Source of the DNA: an uncultured Bacillota bacterium
GTDB taxonomy: Bacteria > Bacillota_I > Bacilli_A > Izemoplasmatales > UBA1188
Direction of reading: 5' to 3'
Assembly (NCBI GenBank): GCA_937907585.1
Contig: CALCVH010000024.1
Span: 1-5,959, forward strand
Length of the DNA: 5,959 nucleotides
Shown: positions 3,572-5,959 of the stretch, one piece after another
Position numbering within the stretch: position 1 is the first letter of the stretch
Layout of the letters: each line of letters opens with the position of its first letter
Made by a program: the position numbers and the translations under genes
Notes under the pieces: model-generated
Seen by the model: only the letters and a program-made list of their open reading frames with translations
Told to the model about the DNA's origin: nothing
Database searches by the model: none

Positions 3572-5959
3572 TTATTTAGTTAATTTACAGTTATCGAATA
3601 GGATATATCCATCTCCTACACTATCACTAAAATTAAATGTGATCCACATCAGCTGTTCACCATTATAATTCTTAGCTGTTGATTTAGAGATAAAATCAGT
3701 TAGATCTAAAGTAAATGTTCCACTCTTTTTAGATGTAATATCTAGTTTATATTGGAAAATCTGCCAAGAAGGATCTACTACTTCCATAACTACTGTTCCT
3801 TTGTAGTTAGTAAAATCCGCATCGAATACTAATTTATTTTTACCTACATTTGATCCTGTTTCAATTACGAAGATGAAGTTCTGCCATCCTCCACCATTAG
3901 ATTCAATTCTTAAGGAATGATCAACGAGTACGCAATTAAGTGATGAGTGAACTTTCATGTTTGATTGGATATAGGCATCTAAAGCTGCTTGAGATTCAAA
4001 ATCAAAATTATTGATTATTAGAGTATTCTCATCATTGATATAGAATACATATCCATCATTCTTGCATATTGTTTCACCAAGTTCATTAATCGCTATCGCT
4101 CTTAAATAATATGGTTTTCCTACTTCAAGATTAGTTATATCAAATGTGAATAGAGTTGAATTCTTTTCATCTTGATATAATGGGTTAGAAAAATCATTAC
4201 TATTATCTGATACTAATATTTTATATGAATCCGCAAATAGTGATTTATTTAAGTTAACCATTGCGCTAGTTTTACCTATTGCGATATTATCGATTGTGAA
4301 TGGTTTTGGTTCACTTCTTTCAATTGATATGAATCTAGCTTCATTAACTATAAATTCTGCTTCACCATTTACTTCTACCATTATTTCAATATAGCTGATA
4401 CATTGAGTATTGAAGTTATTATCAGATTTATTTAGGATTAATTTGAAATCACTTATCGCTATTTCAAATGTCTTTTCACCAACGAAGTTATCAACTATAT
4501 CATAACCCCATGTTTCATATGATGGTCCTTCAATCGCTCTAAATGTTATTTTAGCGTTACTGTTAGTTCCTGTTACTCTAAATCTGAATCCACCAGTTTC
4601 ATACGCTATCATTCCCCATTTTTCTAGTCTTACTGAGCCATAAGTTTTACCATCATTAGTTTTCTTTATTTTTAATCCATCATCAACAAGTTGAATCTCC
4701 ATCTTTGATCCATCTGGATGATATTTATATTTATCAGTACTTGAATAATCTAATAAATCAATATTTTCATTATAATGGTCAGTTCTAAATGGAACCATTG
4801 AATATTTATCCATATTGAATATATTAACGAATGGACTCTTACCAAATCCGTATTTAATATATACTGGATTATCTACTTTATCTGATTGAGCGATTAATTT
4901 ATCATCTTCTATTCTAACTACTGCAGGATAGTATTTTCCGTCTTCTCCAGCTAAATAGAAATTATTGATTTCACCTTTACTATATAATCCATCAGCGTTA
5001 TTTAATTTTACTATTACAGTATTACCATCAACTGTATGTGATTTATAAGATGGTCCTTCTTTTAGATATACATAATCATAGAATTCACTTAAGATAGATT
5101 TTGTGATTCTATCACAAATATATCTTTTGTGATTTGGGTGAATATATGTGGGATCACCATCATCACAAGTTGAGATGAAATATGCTTTATCATCTTGACT
5201 GCAGGCCATAGCTTGGCTTTCTCTTACATATGAGAAATCATAATTGTTTCCATTATCCCCATCATAACAAGCTAAACCTATTACATAGAATACTAACTCT
5301 TCATTATTAAATAGATATCTATAGTTATCAAAATATGATAATAATAAATCTTTATAATCCCCACCTGAAGCGCTATTATTACATCCTTGATACCAAATAA
5401 CAGCTTTAATATTCACGTGTCTTAATGGATATACCATAGCGTTATAATGTAGATGTTTAGTGCTTACACTTCCAGTATAGTAATCACTACCCATCCAGTT
5501 AGCGATATTTGTATCGCCTTGATATGCAGATAGTATTCCAATAGGAATATTGTCTTCTTTTAATGTTCTACTTAACATTCCAGATGTCATAGTTGCGATA
5601 GCGCTAAACCTCATCACATCTTCAGCTGTTTTAGCGCTAAACCATCTACCATTAGTAGTATGTTCTAAAGGAGTTGAACTCTGTACTACATTTTGCGCAA
5701 AGAATCTTACATCATTATTAATTACTTGATTGATATCATCTTCTAAATAATCAGAATCCTTAGTCATCCACTGCATATTAGATTGACCAGTAAAGAAATA
5801 TACATCACCAATTAATACATTCTTTATTTCTTTTTTACCAGAAAGTGTAGAACCTACCACAATATTAAGTGGTTCAAAAGACGCTTTATGAGCAGGTATT
5901 TCTACATTAAAATTACCATTTTCATCAGATACTCCAAAATATTTATTATTTCCAAAATC
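3572..5959 (-). CDS. Modular carbohydrate esterase (sialate O-acetylesterase/SGNH type), 5' end missing
   Basis: The frame is open to the right edge; 795 residues are visible, numbered here from base 5959. Sialate O-acetylesterase-type enzymes remove acetyl groups from sialic acid or plant glycans. Residues 1-50 look like the beta-rich domain that precedes the catalytic core in this family. The SGNH core follows: GDVYFFTGQSNMQW holds the nucleophile (Ser60), then WYQGCNN (189-195, usually WYQGESN), then GDPTYIHPNHK with the catalytic His at 274. About 417-547 resembles a CBM11/CIA30-like beta sandwich, about 550-641 is a fibronectin type III domain, and 645-795 is a second carbohydrate-binding-like beta domain ending in FDNCKLTK. 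This build implies an extracellular enzyme, but the signal peptide would be outside the window, and there is no LPXTG or dockerin at the C-terminus. A GTG at 5860 is not the start, since coding-like sequence continues upstream. Preferred substrate cannot be read from the sequence. Confidence 0.85.
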   Translation of the reverse strand, partial: DFGNNKYFGVSDENGNFNVEIPAHKASFEPLNIVVGSTLSGKKEIKNVLIGDVYFFTGQSNMQWMTKDSDYLEDDINQVINNDVRFFAQNVVQSSTPLEHTTNGRWFSAKTAEDVMRFSAIATMTSGMLSRTLKEDNIPIGILSAYQGDTNIANWMGSDYYTGSVSTKHLHYNAMVYPLRHVNIKAVIWYQGCNNSASGGDYKDLLLSYFDNYRYLFNNEELVFYVIGLACYDGDNGNNYDFSYVRESQAMACSQDDKAYFISTCDDGDPTYIHPNHKRYICDRITKSILSEFYDYVYLKEGPSYKSHTVDGNTVIVKLNNADGLYSKGEINNFYLAGEDGKYYPAVVRIEDDKLIAQSDKVDNPVYIKYGFGKSPFVNIFNMDKYSMVPFRTDHYNENIDLLDYSSTDKYKYHPDGSKMEIQLVDDGLKIKKTNDGKTYGSVRLEKWGMIAYETGGFRFRVTGTNSNAKITFRAIEGPSYETWGYDIVDNFVGEKTFEIAISDFKLILNKSDNNFNTQCISYIEIMVEVNGEAEFIVNEARFISIERSEPKPFTIDNIAIGKTSAMVNLNKSLFADSYKILVSDNSNDFSNPLYQDEKNSTLFTFDITNLEVGKPYYLRAIAINELGETICKNDGYVFYINDENTLIINNFDFESQAALDAYIQSNMKVHSSLNCVLVDHSLRIESNGGGWQNFIFVIETGSNVGKNKLVFDADFTNYKGTVVMEVVDPSWQIFQYKLDITSKKSGTFTLDLTDFISKSTAKNYNGEQLMWITFNFSDSVGDGYILFDNCKLTK

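Noticed and set aside
3572..5860. GTG at 5860 as the esterase start
   Set aside because: The same frame is open with family-like sequence for 33 more codons to the window edge, and there is no ribosome binding site before the GTG.
1..5959. Alternative genetic code with TGA as tryptophan
   Set aside because: All intact genes encode tryptophan as TGG only, including the tryptophan-rich esterase.

Overview
The window looks like chromosome from a low-GC Bacillota or Tenericutes-type bacterium (Acholeplasma, Izemoplasma, RF39 or Erysipelotrichia-like). The DNA is strongly AT-rich. Intact genes use A/T-ending codons and have AGGAG-type ribosome binding sites. Tryptophan is TGG throughout and the four main genes end in TAA or TAG, so the standard code applies, which argues against Mycoplasma or Spiroplasma. 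The exact taxon is inference.

Layout, left to right. (1) Bases 1-126, minus strand: the decayed C-terminal tail of a TnpB (IS200/IS605 OrfB) protein, more GC-rich than its surroundings. (2) Bases 201-289, minus: two short frames that may be relics of a YafQ/RelE-type toxin. (3) Bases 344-613, minus: an intact RelB/DinJ-family antitoxin with its own promoter and a perfect 11-bp tandem repeat. No intact toxin follows it. (4) Bases 817-1542, plus: cysE, an EpsC-type serine O-acetyltransferase, closed by a strong hairpin terminator. (5) Bases 1585-1994: a graveyard holding a 31-codon relic of an AlbA_2-domain protein, a 12-bp tandem repeat, and a GC-richer segment of foreign composition. (6) Bases 1995-3359, minus: an intact AAA ATPase with a DUF4143 domain, with a clear promoter inside duplicated TGCATAnTGCGCA motifs. 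(7) Bases 3572-5959, minus: most of a large modular carbohydrate (sialate-O-acetylesterase-type) esterase that runs off the right edge.

The cysE and esterase genes converge. Each ends at a copy of almost the same 45-46 bp element, a bidirectional terminator hairpin plus flanks. The copy at cysE includes its last codons and stop codon. The two copies are in direct orientation 1,990 bp apart and enclose exactly the accessory material (AlbA_2 relic, tandem repeat, foreign segment, ATPase). The simplest reading is that an ancestral shared terminator between the convergent genes became the site where an accessory island was gained, duplicating the terminator. A genome-wide terminator repeat family is the main alternative.

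Functionally, cysE (cysteine supply) and the esterase (deacetylation of host or plant glycans, probably at the cell surface) are ordinary core or catabolic genes. The left end and the middle hold mobile-element, toxin-antitoxin and ATPase material in different states of decay. I see no complete undescribed multi-gene system; the repeat-bounded island is the most interesting signal.
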